From Bacteroidota bacterium (GTDB taxonomy: Bacteria > Bacteroidota > Ignavibacteria > Ignavibacteriales > Ignavibacteriaceae), in assembly GCA_030706105.1 (NCBI GenBank), contig JAUZPC010000198.1:1-5941 (forward strand): a DNA stretch of 5,941 nt, in the 5' to 3' direction. Of this stretch, positions 1 through 5,795 are shown piece after piece. The number at the start of each line of letters is the position of its first letter. Position 1 is the stretch's first letter. Under the pieces are notes generated by a model that was not told where the DNA came from, ran no database searches, and saw only the letters and a list, made by a program, of their open reading frames with translations. Position numbers and translations under genes: made by a program.

Positions 1-41
1 GATTGGTCTTTAACTATATACAAAGATAATATGCATTGCAG

Positions 42-49
42 TATTTTTG
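42..49 (+). promoter_or_regulatory. Candidate -7 promoter element (TAnnTTTG) for the sugar transporter operon
   Basis: The octamer TATTTTTG matches the Bacteroidetes-type -7 consensus TAnnTTTG and is identical to the octamer in front of the tRNA gene further along. It would give a leader of roughly 45 nt before the transporter ATG. No TTG is present about 20 bp upstream, so only half of the usual promoter is visible. In DNA this rich in A and T a chance match is quite possible. Confidence 0.3.
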
Positions 50-100
50 TTTGGTAAAGATTAGAAAAATTATTAAAAATAAATATTAAAGTTATAATTT

Positions 101-1249
101 ATGTACAATAGAAAACTTGTTTTTGCTGCTTCCTGTATGGGAATGCTTTTATTTGGAATCGTTCTGACTTCACTCGGCTCTATATTGCCCAATGTAGTTA
201 AAACATTTAACCTTAATGACATACAGACCGGCGCTCTCGTTACATTCTTGCCTATAGGGCTAATAATCGGATCTCTCTTCTTTGGTCCTTTAGTAGATAA
301 ATATGGCTACAAGTATATGCTCATAATCTGTAGTGCTATGGTGCTAATTGGTTTTGAAGGACTTGCTTTAGGAAAAAGTTATACAATGCTGCAACTTTCC
401 ATATTTCTGATAGGATTAGGAGGAGGTGCAATAAACGGAGCAGGGAACGCTTTGGTTGCTGATATCTCTGAAGGTTCTAAAGGTGCCAATCTAAGTTTGT
501 TAGGTGTTTTCTTTGGTATTGGGGCTCTTGGTATGCCGGCTATATTAGGATTACTCTCAAATTATTCATATACTTCAATTATAGGTATAATTGGTACATT
601 TATATCTCTGCCAATTTTGTTCTTTTTAACTATACGTTTTCCAATGCCTAAACAAACCCAGGGATTTCCATTATTAAAGGGTTTCTCATTAATTAAAAAT
701 CCGGTTTTACTTATTCTTAGTTTTATACTTTTTTTTGAAAGCGGACTTGAAGGGTTGATGAATAATTGGACCACTTCATTTATGGGCAAAGGATTTGATA
801 TTTCCAAAGAGCAGGCGTTATTTGCATTGTCCTTTCACGTAGCAGGTTTAACTACCGGTAGATTGATATTAGGATTTCTATTAAAACGTTTCAAAGAAAA
901 AAATATATTATATATTTCCTTTACTTTAGTTTTGATTGCAAGTATAATAATGATTAACTCTACCTCATATTTTAGCATTTTGATAGGACTTATTATTCTT
1001 GGTTTCGGATTTGCAGCTACTTTTCCTGTTATTCTTGGATTTGTTGGGAGTAAGTTCTCAGATCTTTCCGGAACCGCGTTCAGCATAGCTCTTGTAATTG
1101 CTCTTACCGGAAATACTCTGGTCAACTATTTTATGGGAATTCTGTCATCAAGTTTTGGTATTAAGGTATTACCAATATTTTTAGCTATATGCCTGATTAT
1201 AATGGCATTATTAGCTACAACATACTTTATAAATTACGAAAAAAAATAA
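101..1249 (+). CDS. MFS transporter, FHS (fucose permease)-like, probable sugar importer
   Basis: This is an inner-membrane transporter of the major facilitator superfamily, 382 residues long, with hydrophobic segments throughout that fit about 12 transmembrane helices. The family signature between helices 2 and 3 is clear at residues 62-71 (G-P-L-V-D-K-Y-G-Y-K), and its weaker repeat in the second half is at 253-268 (GRL-GF-LKRFKEKN). The stretch GLGGGAINGAGNALVADI (about 105-122) and the acidic, Trp-containing helix-7 region (FFESGLEGLMNNWTTSF, 211-227) resemble the FHS subfamily, which imports fucose, glucose and other sugars by proton symport. The ATG is the first start after an in-frame stop at 95-97. 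No Shine-Dalgarno is visible, which is common in this phylum. The SIS-domain gene follows after 25 bp, so an operon is likely and supports a sugar substrate, but the exact sugar cannot be read from sequence. Confidence 0.87.
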   Translation: MYNRKLVFAASCMGMLLFGIVLTSLGSILPNVVKTFNLNDIQTGALVTFLPIGLIIGSLFFGPLVDKYGYKYMLIICSAMVLIGFEGLALGKSYTMLQLSIFLIGLGGGAINGAGNALVADISEGSKGANLSLLGVFFGIGALGMPAILGLLSNYSYTSIIGIIGTFISLPILFFLTIRFPMPKQTQGFPLLKGFSLIKNPVLLILSFILFFESGLEGLMNNWTTSFMGKGFDISKEQALFALSFHVAGLTTGRLILGFLLKRFKEKNILYISFTLVLIASIIMINSTSYFSILIGLIILGFGFAATFPVILGFVGSKFSDLSGTAFSIALVIALTGNTLVNYFMGILSSSFGIKVLPIFLAICLIIMALLATTYFINYEKK

Positions 1250-1274
1250 ATAAAATAATTACGAAAGGATTAAA

Positions 1275-2036
1275 ATGTTAGCATTAGAATGGTTAAAAAA
1301 TGCCCGTGGAATTATGGACAAAATTGAAGATACACAGTTAGATAATATTAAAAAAGCTGCTGAAGTAATGGCAGATTCAATTGAAAAAGGGCGCTGGGTG
1401 CACACATTTGGCTGCGGTCACACAATAATACCAATTCAGGAAATGTATCCGCGAATTGGCGGCTTTGTAGGGTTTCATCCTATTGTTGAGATGCCTCTTA
1501 CATATTTTACTAATATAGTAGGACAGATGGGTGTACATCAATTTGTATTCCTTGAAAGAGTTGAAGGGTACGGAGTTGAAATGATGAAAAGTTGGAACTT
1601 TGACAAAAACGATTGTATGTGGATTTTTTCTCATACGGGAATAAACGCTGTAAATATTGATGTAGCCCTCGAAGCAAAAAAACGCGGGATGAAACTTATT
1701 GTCTATGGTTCAGCATCCAATGCTGTTGGTAAGAAAACCAGGCACAGCTCAGGAAAAACTATTTTTGATATTGCCGATATCGTTGTTGATTCCTGCGCAC
1801 CGCTTGAAGATGCTTCAGTTCCCCTGAAAAATCACTTTGATAAGATTGGACCTGTTTCAACTATGGCATTTGTGACTTTGGTTTGGATGACAATCACTAC
1901 AGTTGCAGAAATATTAGCTGATAGAGGAGTAAAACTTTATATCCATCCTTCACATAATATACCTGGCGACAATACTGCAAAAGAACGTCTGGATGAGGCT
2001 TTGGCTGAATACAAAAAACGTGTAGCCGGAGTTTAG
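1275..2036 (+). CDS. SIS-domain phosphosugar isomerase/binding protein (UPF0309-like)
   Basis: This is a 253-residue cytoplasmic protein with a single SIS (sugar isomerase) domain, the fold that binds phosphorylated sugars in isomerases, MurQ-type etherases and sugar-responsive regulators. Visible family elements are a helical N-terminus, the first nucleotide-fold strand and glycine turn HTFGCGHT (43-50), the phosphosugar-loop region WIFSHTGINAVNIDVALEAK (116-135) leading to strand LIVYGS (141-146), the segment TRHSSGKTIFDIADIVVDS (155-173), and the conserved tail HPSHNIPGD (224-232). There is no DNA-binding domain, so it is not an RpiR-type regulator. The length and tail fit the UPF0309 / 'sugar isomerase domain' family, whose reaction is not firmly established. 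The start is backed by AAAGGA at 1264-1269, five bases before the ATG. It lies 25 bp behind the MFS transporter and ahead of a strong terminator, so it is probably the second gene of a sugar-use operon. Confidence 0.88.
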   Translation: MLALEWLKNARGIMDKIEDTQLDNIKKAAEVMADSIEKGRWVHTFGCGHTIIPIQEMYPRIGGFVGFHPIVEMPLTYFTNIVGQMGVHQFVFLERVEGYGVEMMKSWNFDKNDCMWIFSHTGINAVNIDVALEAKKRGMKLIVYGSASNAVGKKTRHSSGKTIFDIADIVVDSCAPLEDASVPLKNHFDKIGPVSTMAFVTLVWMTITTVAEILADRGVKLYIHPSHNIPGDNTAKERLDEALAEYKKRVAGV

Positions 2037-2046
2037 TTATTAAACA

Positions 2047-2088
2047 AAATTAGATGCGATATATTTTATAGTATATTGCATCTAATTT
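2047..2088 (+). terminator. Hairpin terminator of the transporter/SIS operon
   Basis: A long inverted repeat begins ten bases after the SIS gene stop. The outer arms AAATTAGATGC (2047-2057) and GCATCTAATTT (2078-2088) pair perfectly over 11 bp. The pairing continues inward through 2065/2070 with two G-U pairs, giving about 19 bp and a 4-base loop (2066-2069). The following bases, CTTATTT, are only moderately U-rich. They also start a second small inverted repeat (CTTATT 2089-2094 with AATAAG 2099-2104). The long AT-rich stem could also protect the mRNA 3' end. Confidence 0.75.
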
Positions 2089-2252
2089 CTTATTTACAAA
2101 TAAGTTCAGGATTTTTGATTATTCTGATTTCTACCTGCATTTATAAACCCTCCAAAATAATAAACCTACGTATGTTTCATATAATAGCTCTTATGCCCAA
2201 AATTTCATATCTTTAGTTATGTCTCAAATTAAAATGAAAGCGGTGGGCTGCT

Positions 2253-3188
2253 ATGCGGGATATTGATGTCTTCGCCTATTTTCCGGAAAAGAAATTAGAT
2301 ACAGTTAAGCATATTTTCAATATTCTTTTGAAAAAAAGCCAGATACCTATTTTCAGAATTGAGTATGGGCAATTTTTGGAAAATATGTCTGTATGTTTCA
2401 GAGTGTCACCAAAACATGCTCAATATGTACTTGAAAAAATGATGTTTAACAATATTGATATATTTCCGGTAGATGATTATTTAGCAAAACTAATTGACAT
2501 TATTAATGAAAAGATGTTCAGTAAAGATGCTAAAACTGCCCCAAATTCGCTTGAACAGCTAAACAGTGCAACTCTTGAAAAGCTAAAGGGTATGGAGTTT
2601 TATAGCAAGTCTGCTACTGAAGAGCAGCTTTCCAGACTATTTAAGCAGGGGAATTACAGGCAATTATTTGAGATAATTAAAAATGCCACAATTCATCATT
2701 ATGAAATTATAAAACGTGCAAAAGAACTACTGATTCCTACAATCAGACAGGCCATCCAGTTAAATTATATCGGCGGAGTAACTTCAAATATAAATACAAA
2801 AAATTTTATAAATAACCTGATTGTAATAATTTCAGATGAAAGAATAAAAATAATTACTGATTATGATTTGATAAAAGAAGCCTCTTCGTTTTTAATTGAA
2901 CTTTGTGCACAAAAAGATGTTAAGATGCTTATTGATATTGCAAATCTGACTAAGATTAAACAGGATATTAACATATCTGCAATTGTTAAATTTGCTTCAT
3001 TAATTAGACCTCAAATTGAATCATATATAAGAGAAATTGATTACGCCATTAAAAATCTAAACACTAAGTATGCATTATTATGTTATGATGTAGCCTCGGT
3101 AAATTTTAAGGATTCTGCCATTGAGTCTTACAGGTGGCTGATAAATTTAATAGAAGAGAATAAAAAGAAAACAGATATAACATCATAA
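2253..3188 (+). CDS. Hypothetical protein, possible ACT-like N-terminus plus helical domain
   Basis: I do not recognise this 311-residue protein. It has no signal peptide and no membrane segment, so it is probably cytoplasmic. Residues 3-73 read as a beta-alpha-beta-beta-alpha-beta pattern: strand DVFAYF (5-10), helix about 15-30, strands IFRIEYG (33-39) and MSVCFRV (45-51), helix 53-66, strand IDIFPV (68-73). This is the order seen in small ligand-binding ACT-like domains, but the call rests on pattern alone. A Ser/Thr/Ala-containing linker (90-108) leads to a region from about 123 to 305 that is almost wholly helical, with repeated hydrophobic spacing that could form HEAT-like or bundle helices. 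The ATG is the first possible start after an in-frame stop at 2235-2237. GGTGGG at 2242-2247 is a weak ribosome site. It is a single-gene unit: a terminator precedes it, and a convergent tRNA unit follows. Codon use (Lys/Ile/Asn-rich) matches the neighbours. Confidence 0.75.
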   Translation: MRDIDVFAYFPEKKLDTVKHIFNILLKKSQIPIFRIEYGQFLENMSVCFRVSPKHAQYVLEKMMFNNIDIFPVDDYLAKLIDIINEKMFSKDAKTAPNSLEQLNSATLEKLKGMEFYSKSATEEQLSRLFKQGNYRQLFEIIKNATIHHYEIIKRAKELLIPTIRQAIQLNYIGGVTSNINTKNFINNLIVIISDERIKIITDYDLIKEASSFLIELCAQKDVKMLIDIANLTKIKQDINISAIVKFASLIRPQIESYIREIDYAIKNLNTKYALLCYDVASVNFKDSAIESYRWLINLIEENKKKTDITS

Positions 3189-3210
3189 TATCGTTTATTA
3201 AGTAAGCTTT

Positions 3211-3248
3211 AAAATTAAAATAGTTTTACAAAGATTATGCAAAACTAT
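3211..3248 (-). terminator. Terminator of the tRNA-Gly transcript
   Basis: On the minus strand, ATAGTTTT (complement of 3241-3248) pairs perfectly with AAAACTAT (complement of 3220-3227) around a 13-base loop, and is followed by the T-rich run TTTAATTTT (complement of 3211-3219). It begins about 18 bases after the tRNA 3' end. On the plus strand the same hairpin is followed by GGGGATAA, with no U tract, so it serves the tRNA rather than the convergent gene ending at 3188. The stem is AT-rich and moderately stable. Confidence 0.5.
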
Positions 3249-3266
3249 GGGGATAATAACCAAGAG

Positions 3267-3339
3267 AGCGAGCGACGGGGATCGAACCCGCGACATTCAG
3301 CTTGGGAAGCTGACACTCTACCAACTGAGTTACGCTCGC
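3267..3339 (-). tRNA. tRNA-Gly (anticodon CCC)
   Basis: The reverse complement folds into a complete cloverleaf of 73 nt: acceptor GCGAGCG/CGCTCGC (7 bp), D stem ACTC/GAGT with loop AGTTGGTA, anticodon stem TCAGC/GCTGA (5 bp) with loop TTCCCAA, 5-base variable region ATGTC, and T stem GCGGG/CCCGT with loop TTCGATC. The anticodon is CCC, which reads GGG glycine codons. The discriminator base is U, as expected for bacterial tRNA-Gly. The 3' CCA is not encoded (the next bases are CTC), so it must be added by a CCA-adding nucleotidyltransferase. A promoter and a terminator are visible on the same strand, so it appears to be a single-tRNA transcription unit, convergent with the unknown gene and divergent from the T9SS gene. 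Confidence 0.97.
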
Positions 3340-3351
3340 TTTTAATAATAA

Positions 3352-3382
3352 CAAAAATATCTAACTTTACTATAACATTCAA
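3352..3382 (-). promoter_or_regulatory. Bacteroidetes-type promoter of the tRNA-Gly gene
   Basis: Read on the minus strand, TTG (complement of 3380-3382) is followed after exactly 20 bases by TATTTTTG (complement of 3352-3359). This fits the known Bacteroidetes primary-sigma promoter form, a -33 TTG and a -7 TAnnTTTG about 19-21 bp apart. Transcription would start a few bases later, leaving a leader of under ten bases before the tRNA 5' end at 3339, which suits a tRNA gene. A TATAGT at 3369-3374 on the same strand could be read as an ordinary -10 box, but it has no -35 partner. Confidence 0.6.
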
Positions 3383-3543
3383 TATTATTTTAATATTTAT
3401 TGAAATAATTTTACAAATTGTTGAATTTATAAACAGTAAAAATATTTATAATTTATATTTTAGTTTTATATTGCAAAATAAAAATTACGACTTACCTATT
3501 GCTTAATACGTAAATCTTTAGAATATCATAATTAAATCTAGCT
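3383..3543. other. AT-rich intergenic spacer
   Basis: Between the tRNA promoter and the ribosome site of the T9SS-sorted protein the DNA is very AT-rich, with many A and T runs. The start for the secreted protein is set by GGAAAGG at 3544-3550. I see no convincing TAnnTTTG element, repeat array, hairpin or small gene here. The plus-strand promoter for the secreted protein must lie in or near this stretch but cannot be picked out. Confidence 0.5.
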
Positions 3544-3556
3544 GGAAAGGTAGAAT

Positions 3557-4630
3557 ATGCAAAAGAGTTATCAATTTTTATTTATTTCTATTCTGTTTGT
3601 ATCTATATCTGCAAATGTTTTTGCGTATCCTACCGGAATAAGCGGATATACAAACAAAACTAATAGTGCCGGCTGCGGAAGTTGCCACTCAACACATTCC
3701 GGTGCAAGTACTGCCGTGCAGGTGGTTATTGCCGGGCCAACTCAACTTAAGCCCGGACAGACAGGAAATTACACGGTCACCATTAGCGGTGGGACCGGTT
3801 CAAAAGTAGCAGTTGATATTGCCGGTTCTGCCGGAACCCTGAATATTGTTGATAATAATCTTAAGGTTCTAAATGGAGAATTAACTCATCCCTCTGCAAG
3901 ATCATTCTCCGGAGGCAAATATATTTATAACTTTGCATATACTGCTCCTTTAACGGAAGGGGCTGTTACTTTATATGCTACAGGAATGAGCAGTAGAACG
4001 AGCTGGAACTTTGCTTCAAATTTTAGTGTCAATATCAACGCCCCGTTACCAATAAATGCACCTTCCGGGTTAAATGCTCAATTTCTGTCTGGACAGGGTA
4101 AGAAGATTTCTTTACAGTGGACCGATAACTCCAGTAATGAAACAACTTTTAAAATTGAACGTAAAGAAGGGGCATCAGGAGTTTACTCTTTGTTAACTTC
4201 ACTTGGTGCAAATTCGGTTAGTTACATTGATTCAATCGGATTAACAGATAGTGTAACTTATTATTACCGGGTATTTGCCGTGAATGAGGATACAATTTCA
4301 AATTTTAGTAACGAAGCCAGTGTTAGTGTGCCTCTTTCTGTCAACTCAACTAAATACCAATTGCCGGCCGGGTTTACTTTATATCAAAATTATCCGAATC
4401 CTTTTAATCCTTCTACAAATATAAAATTTTATTTAGCTGAAAAATCTTTTGTACAATTAACTGTTTCGGATATGTTGGGAAGACTTGTTGAAAAAATTGC
4501 GGACAGAGAAATGCAGGCAGGCGAGTATTCAATAAATTTTGATGCAAGGAGTTTAAGTTCAGGCATTTATTATTATTCTTTAAATACCGGCAAAATTACT
4601 CAAACCAGAAAAATGTTACTAATAAAATAA
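3557..4630 (+). CDS. Secreted T9SS-sorted protein with CxxCH motif, reelin-like and Fn3 domains
   Basis: This 357-residue protein is exported through Sec and then, by its C-terminal signal, through the type IX secretion system to the cell surface or medium. Residues 1-23 are a signal peptide with likely cleavage after VFA. Next comes C40-G-S-C43-H44, a CxxCH motif of the kind that binds haem c covalently, with H47, H111 and M144 as conceivable second ligands. Residues about 52-160 form a beta-rich domain resembling the choice-of-anchor-V/reelin-like family, in which a CxxCH near the start is usual; LTHPSA and the later YTAPLTEGAVTLYA segment are typical. A fibronectin type III domain spans about 166-258 (PSGLNAQF, SLQWTDNSSNE, YYYRVFAVN). 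A linker leads to the type A sorting domain (about 270-357), with YQNYPNPFNPST (276-287), DMLGRLV (305-311) and the tail SSGIYYYSLNTG...KMLLIK. GGAAAGG at 3544-3550 supports the ATG. It is a single-gene unit with its own terminator. Its function could be electron transfer, surface binding or adhesion; the sequence does not decide. Confidence 0.88.
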   Translation: MQKSYQFLFISILFVSISANVFAYPTGISGYTNKTNSAGCGSCHSTHSGASTAVQVVIAGPTQLKPGQTGNYTVTISGGTGSKVAVDIAGSAGTLNIVDNNLKVLNGELTHPSARSFSGGKYIYNFAYTAPLTEGAVTLYATGMSSRTSWNFASNFSVNINAPLPINAPSGLNAQFLSGQGKKISLQWTDNSSNETTFKIERKEGASGVYSLLTSLGANSVSYIDSIGLTDSVTYYYRVFAVNEDTISNFSNEASVSVPLSVNSTKYQLPAGFTLYQNYPNPFNPSTNIKFYLAEKSFVQLTVSDMLGRLVEKIADREMQAGEYSINFDARSLSSGIYYYSLNTGKITQTRKMLLIK

Positions 4631-4656
4631 TAGTGTATTAAAGGACTAAGAATTAT

Positions 4657-4690
4657 AAAAAGAGTACAGAGATGTACTCTTTTTCTGTTT
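4657..4690 (+). terminator. Rho-independent terminator after the T9SS protein gene
   Basis: AAAAAGAGTAC (4657-4667) and GTACTCTTTTT (4674-4684) form a perfect 11-bp stem with a 6-base loop AGAGAT, and the T run continues with a short break as CTGTTTT. It begins 26 bases after the stop codon. The A run on the 5' side makes it potentially active in both directions, but no minus-strand gene lies nearby to need it. Confidence 0.88.
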
Positions 4691-4742
4691 TATTAAAATG
4701 AATCACAATTTGTATAAATTCTTATAATTCAAAATAATTTAT

Positions 4743-4750
4743 TAAATTTG
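4743..4750 (+). promoter_or_regulatory. Candidate -7 element for the NTF2-like/hydrolase operon
   Basis: TAAATTTG matches the Bacteroidetes -7 form TAnnTTTG. It would place the transcription start near 4754, giving a leader of about 43 nt before the ATG at 4797. No TTG stands about 20 bp upstream (the nearest is at 4710-4712, 30 bp away), so the match is only partial and could be chance in this AT-rich spacer. Confidence 0.3.
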
Positions 4751-4786
4751 TTATATTATAATATTTTTATTTGCATACATATTCTT

Positions 4787-4791
4787 GGAAG
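4787..4791 (+). promoter_or_regulatory. Ribosome binding site that sets the NTF2-like gene start at 4797
   Basis: GGAAG lies five bases before the ATG at 4797, an ideal spacing. The alternative in-frame start, TTG at 4785-4787, overlaps this site and has only T-rich DNA and GCATACATATTC in front of it. The ATG is therefore the better start, removing four residues from the longest reading. Confidence 0.7.
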
Positions 4792-4796
4792 AAATT

Positions 4797-5198
4797 ATGG
4801 TAAAAAACAAAACAGAAAATGAAATAACAAATACACTACTGGCCTTGGAAGTCGCAGCTCTTGAGAGATGGGGCAAGGGTGATCCATATGGTTTTCTTGA
4901 AATATCTGACAAAGATGTAGTTTATTTTGATCCATTTATTGAAAGCCGGATTGACGGGCTGGAAAATCTGACTGCCCATTATGAAAAATTAAAAGGTCAG
5001 ATAAGCATTGATCATTTTGATATATTAAATCCATGTTTCCAGGGCATTAACAATATATATGTATTAACCTATAATTTTGTTTCTTTTACAAATGGAAAAG
5101 AAAGTAAATGGAATTGTACTGAAGTTTATGAAAATAAAGAAGGGGAGTGGAAAATAATACAGACTCATTGGTCTTTTACTATGGTAAATGAAGGTTAA
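4797..5198 (+). CDS. NTF2-like / SnoaL-like (DUF4440-type) protein
   Basis: This is a 133-residue soluble protein whose length and pattern fit the NTF2-like cone fold. An N-terminal helix carries LLALEVAALERWGKGDP (14-30), where family members have the 'W..GD...' turn. Next comes the strand DVVYFDPFIE (40-49) with the downstream DGLENLTAHYEKLKG (53-67), the usual 'G.eal..yy' segment. Paired strands then carry the core: YVLTYNFVSF (88-97), KWNCTEVYENKEGEWKIIQTHWSF (104-127). The D-P-F and T-H-W-S motifs resemble DUF4440/SnoaL-like proteins of Bacteroidetes and Proteobacteria. The family includes small isomerases, cyclases, dehydratases and many stress- or ligand-binding proteins, so the reaction cannot be named. 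The hydrolase gene starts three bases after its stop, which implies cotranscription and translational coupling. Its own promoter is uncertain. Confidence 0.82.
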   Translation: MVKNKTENEITNTLLALEVAALERWGKGDPYGFLEISDKDVVYFDPFIESRIDGLENLTAHYEKLKGQISIDHFDILNPCFQGINNIYVLTYNFVSFTNGKESKWNCTEVYENKEGEWKIIQTHWSFTMVNEG

Positions 5199-5201
5199 GC
5201 C

Positions 5202-5765
5202 ATGAAAGATTGTCTGCTTCTTATCGATATACAAAATGACTATTTCCCGGGTGGAAAAATGGAATTAGTCGAACCCATAGCCGCAACTCTTAATGCTAAA
5301 AAACTATTAAATTATTTTAGAAAAAACAATAAGAATGTTGTTTTTATTCAGCATATTGCAAATAAACCAGGTGCCACATTCTTTTTACCCGATACGGAGG
5401 GAATCAATTTCCATCCATTGATAGAACCTCTTGAAGAAGAGTTAGTGTTTCAGAAGCATTATCCGAATAGTTTTAGGGATACCGGATTGCTGGAGTCACT
5501 AAGAGGAAACCAGATCGACAGGTTAATTATTTGTGGGATGATGACTCATATGTGTATTGATTCTACTACAAGGGCCGCTTGTGATTTTGGTTTTGAAGTT
5601 ATTCTTGCGCAAGACGCATGTACTACAAAATCATTAAAATTCGGTGAACAGATATGTCCGGCTGACTTAGTTCATTACAGTTTTTTAGCGGCACTTCAAG
5701 GTAGTTTTGCAACAGTTTGCAAAACTAGTGAGATAGTTAAACAACTTAAAATTAAAATTAAGTAG
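5202..5765 (+). CDS. Isochorismatase-family cysteine hydrolase
   Basis: This is a 187-residue cytoplasmic enzyme of the isochorismatase-like fold with an intact catalytic triad: D9 in LLLIDIQNDYF, K85 in VFQKHYPNSF, and nucleophile C118 in ICGMMTHMCIDSTTRAACDFGF, after the G-M-M-T turn where the family has its cis peptide. The late DACTT segment (138-142) and the closing helix are also typical. Members hydrolyse amides or vinyl ethers (nicotinamide, N-carbamoyl compounds, isochorismate and others). The metal-binding DxHP...H segment of true nicotinamidases (PncA) is absent (the region reads QHIANKPGATFFLPDTEG), so I would not call it PncA, and the substrate is unknown. AAGG at 5191-5194 serves as ribosome site inside the end of the preceding gene. 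It is probably the second gene of an operon, followed after 30 bp by an MFS exporter gene without an intervening terminator. Confidence 0.9.
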   Translation: MKDCLLLIDIQNDYFPGGKMELVEPIAATLNAKKLLNYFRKNNKNVVFIQHIANKPGATFFLPDTEGINFHPLIEPLEEELVFQKHYPNSFRDTGLLESLRGNQIDRLIICGMMTHMCIDSTTRAACDFGFEVILAQDACTTKSLKFGEQICPADLVHYSFLAALQGSFATVCKTSEIVKQLKIKIK

Positions 5766-5795
5766 TTTTACTAAGTTATATTTTGAAAAATTATT

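Noticed and set aside
562..807. Minus-strand open frame inside the first MFS gene
   Set aside because: It lies wholly inside a clear transporter gene, shows no motif and has no independent signals; it is a shadow frame. The same applies to 835-1125.
1377..1634. Minus-strand open frame inside the SIS gene
   Set aside because: It is antisense to a well-conserved domain, and the translation has no recognisable pattern.
2180..2185. TATAAT as a sigma-70 -10 box for the unknown gene
   Set aside because: No TTGACA-like -35 lies about 17 bp upstream, and such hexamers are expected by chance in this AT-rich spacer. The nearby TATGTTTC (2171-2178) misses the TAnnTTTG form at its last base.
2234..2266. 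Ten-residue mini-frame (MKAVGCYAGY) overlapping the start of the unknown protein, as a leader peptide
   Set aside because: It has no ribosome site, no run of regulatory codons and no nearby attenuator hairpin; chance easily explains so short a frame.
3237..3506. Open frame of 89 codons on the plus strand as a protein gene
   Set aside because: It overlaps the whole tRNA-Gly in antisense, has no family features and no good ribosome site, and its N-terminal half is the standard false translation of a tRNA complement.
5202..5765. Naming the cysteine hydrolase a nicotinamidase (pncA)
   Set aside because: The catalytic triad is shared by the whole isochorismatase-like superfamily, and the metal-binding histidine/aspartate segment that marks nicotinamidases is missing.
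5777..5785. TATATTTTG before the second MFS gene as a separate promoter
   Set aside because: It has one base too many to fit TAnnTTTG and no TTG at the right distance, and the short gap favours read-through from the hydrolase gene.
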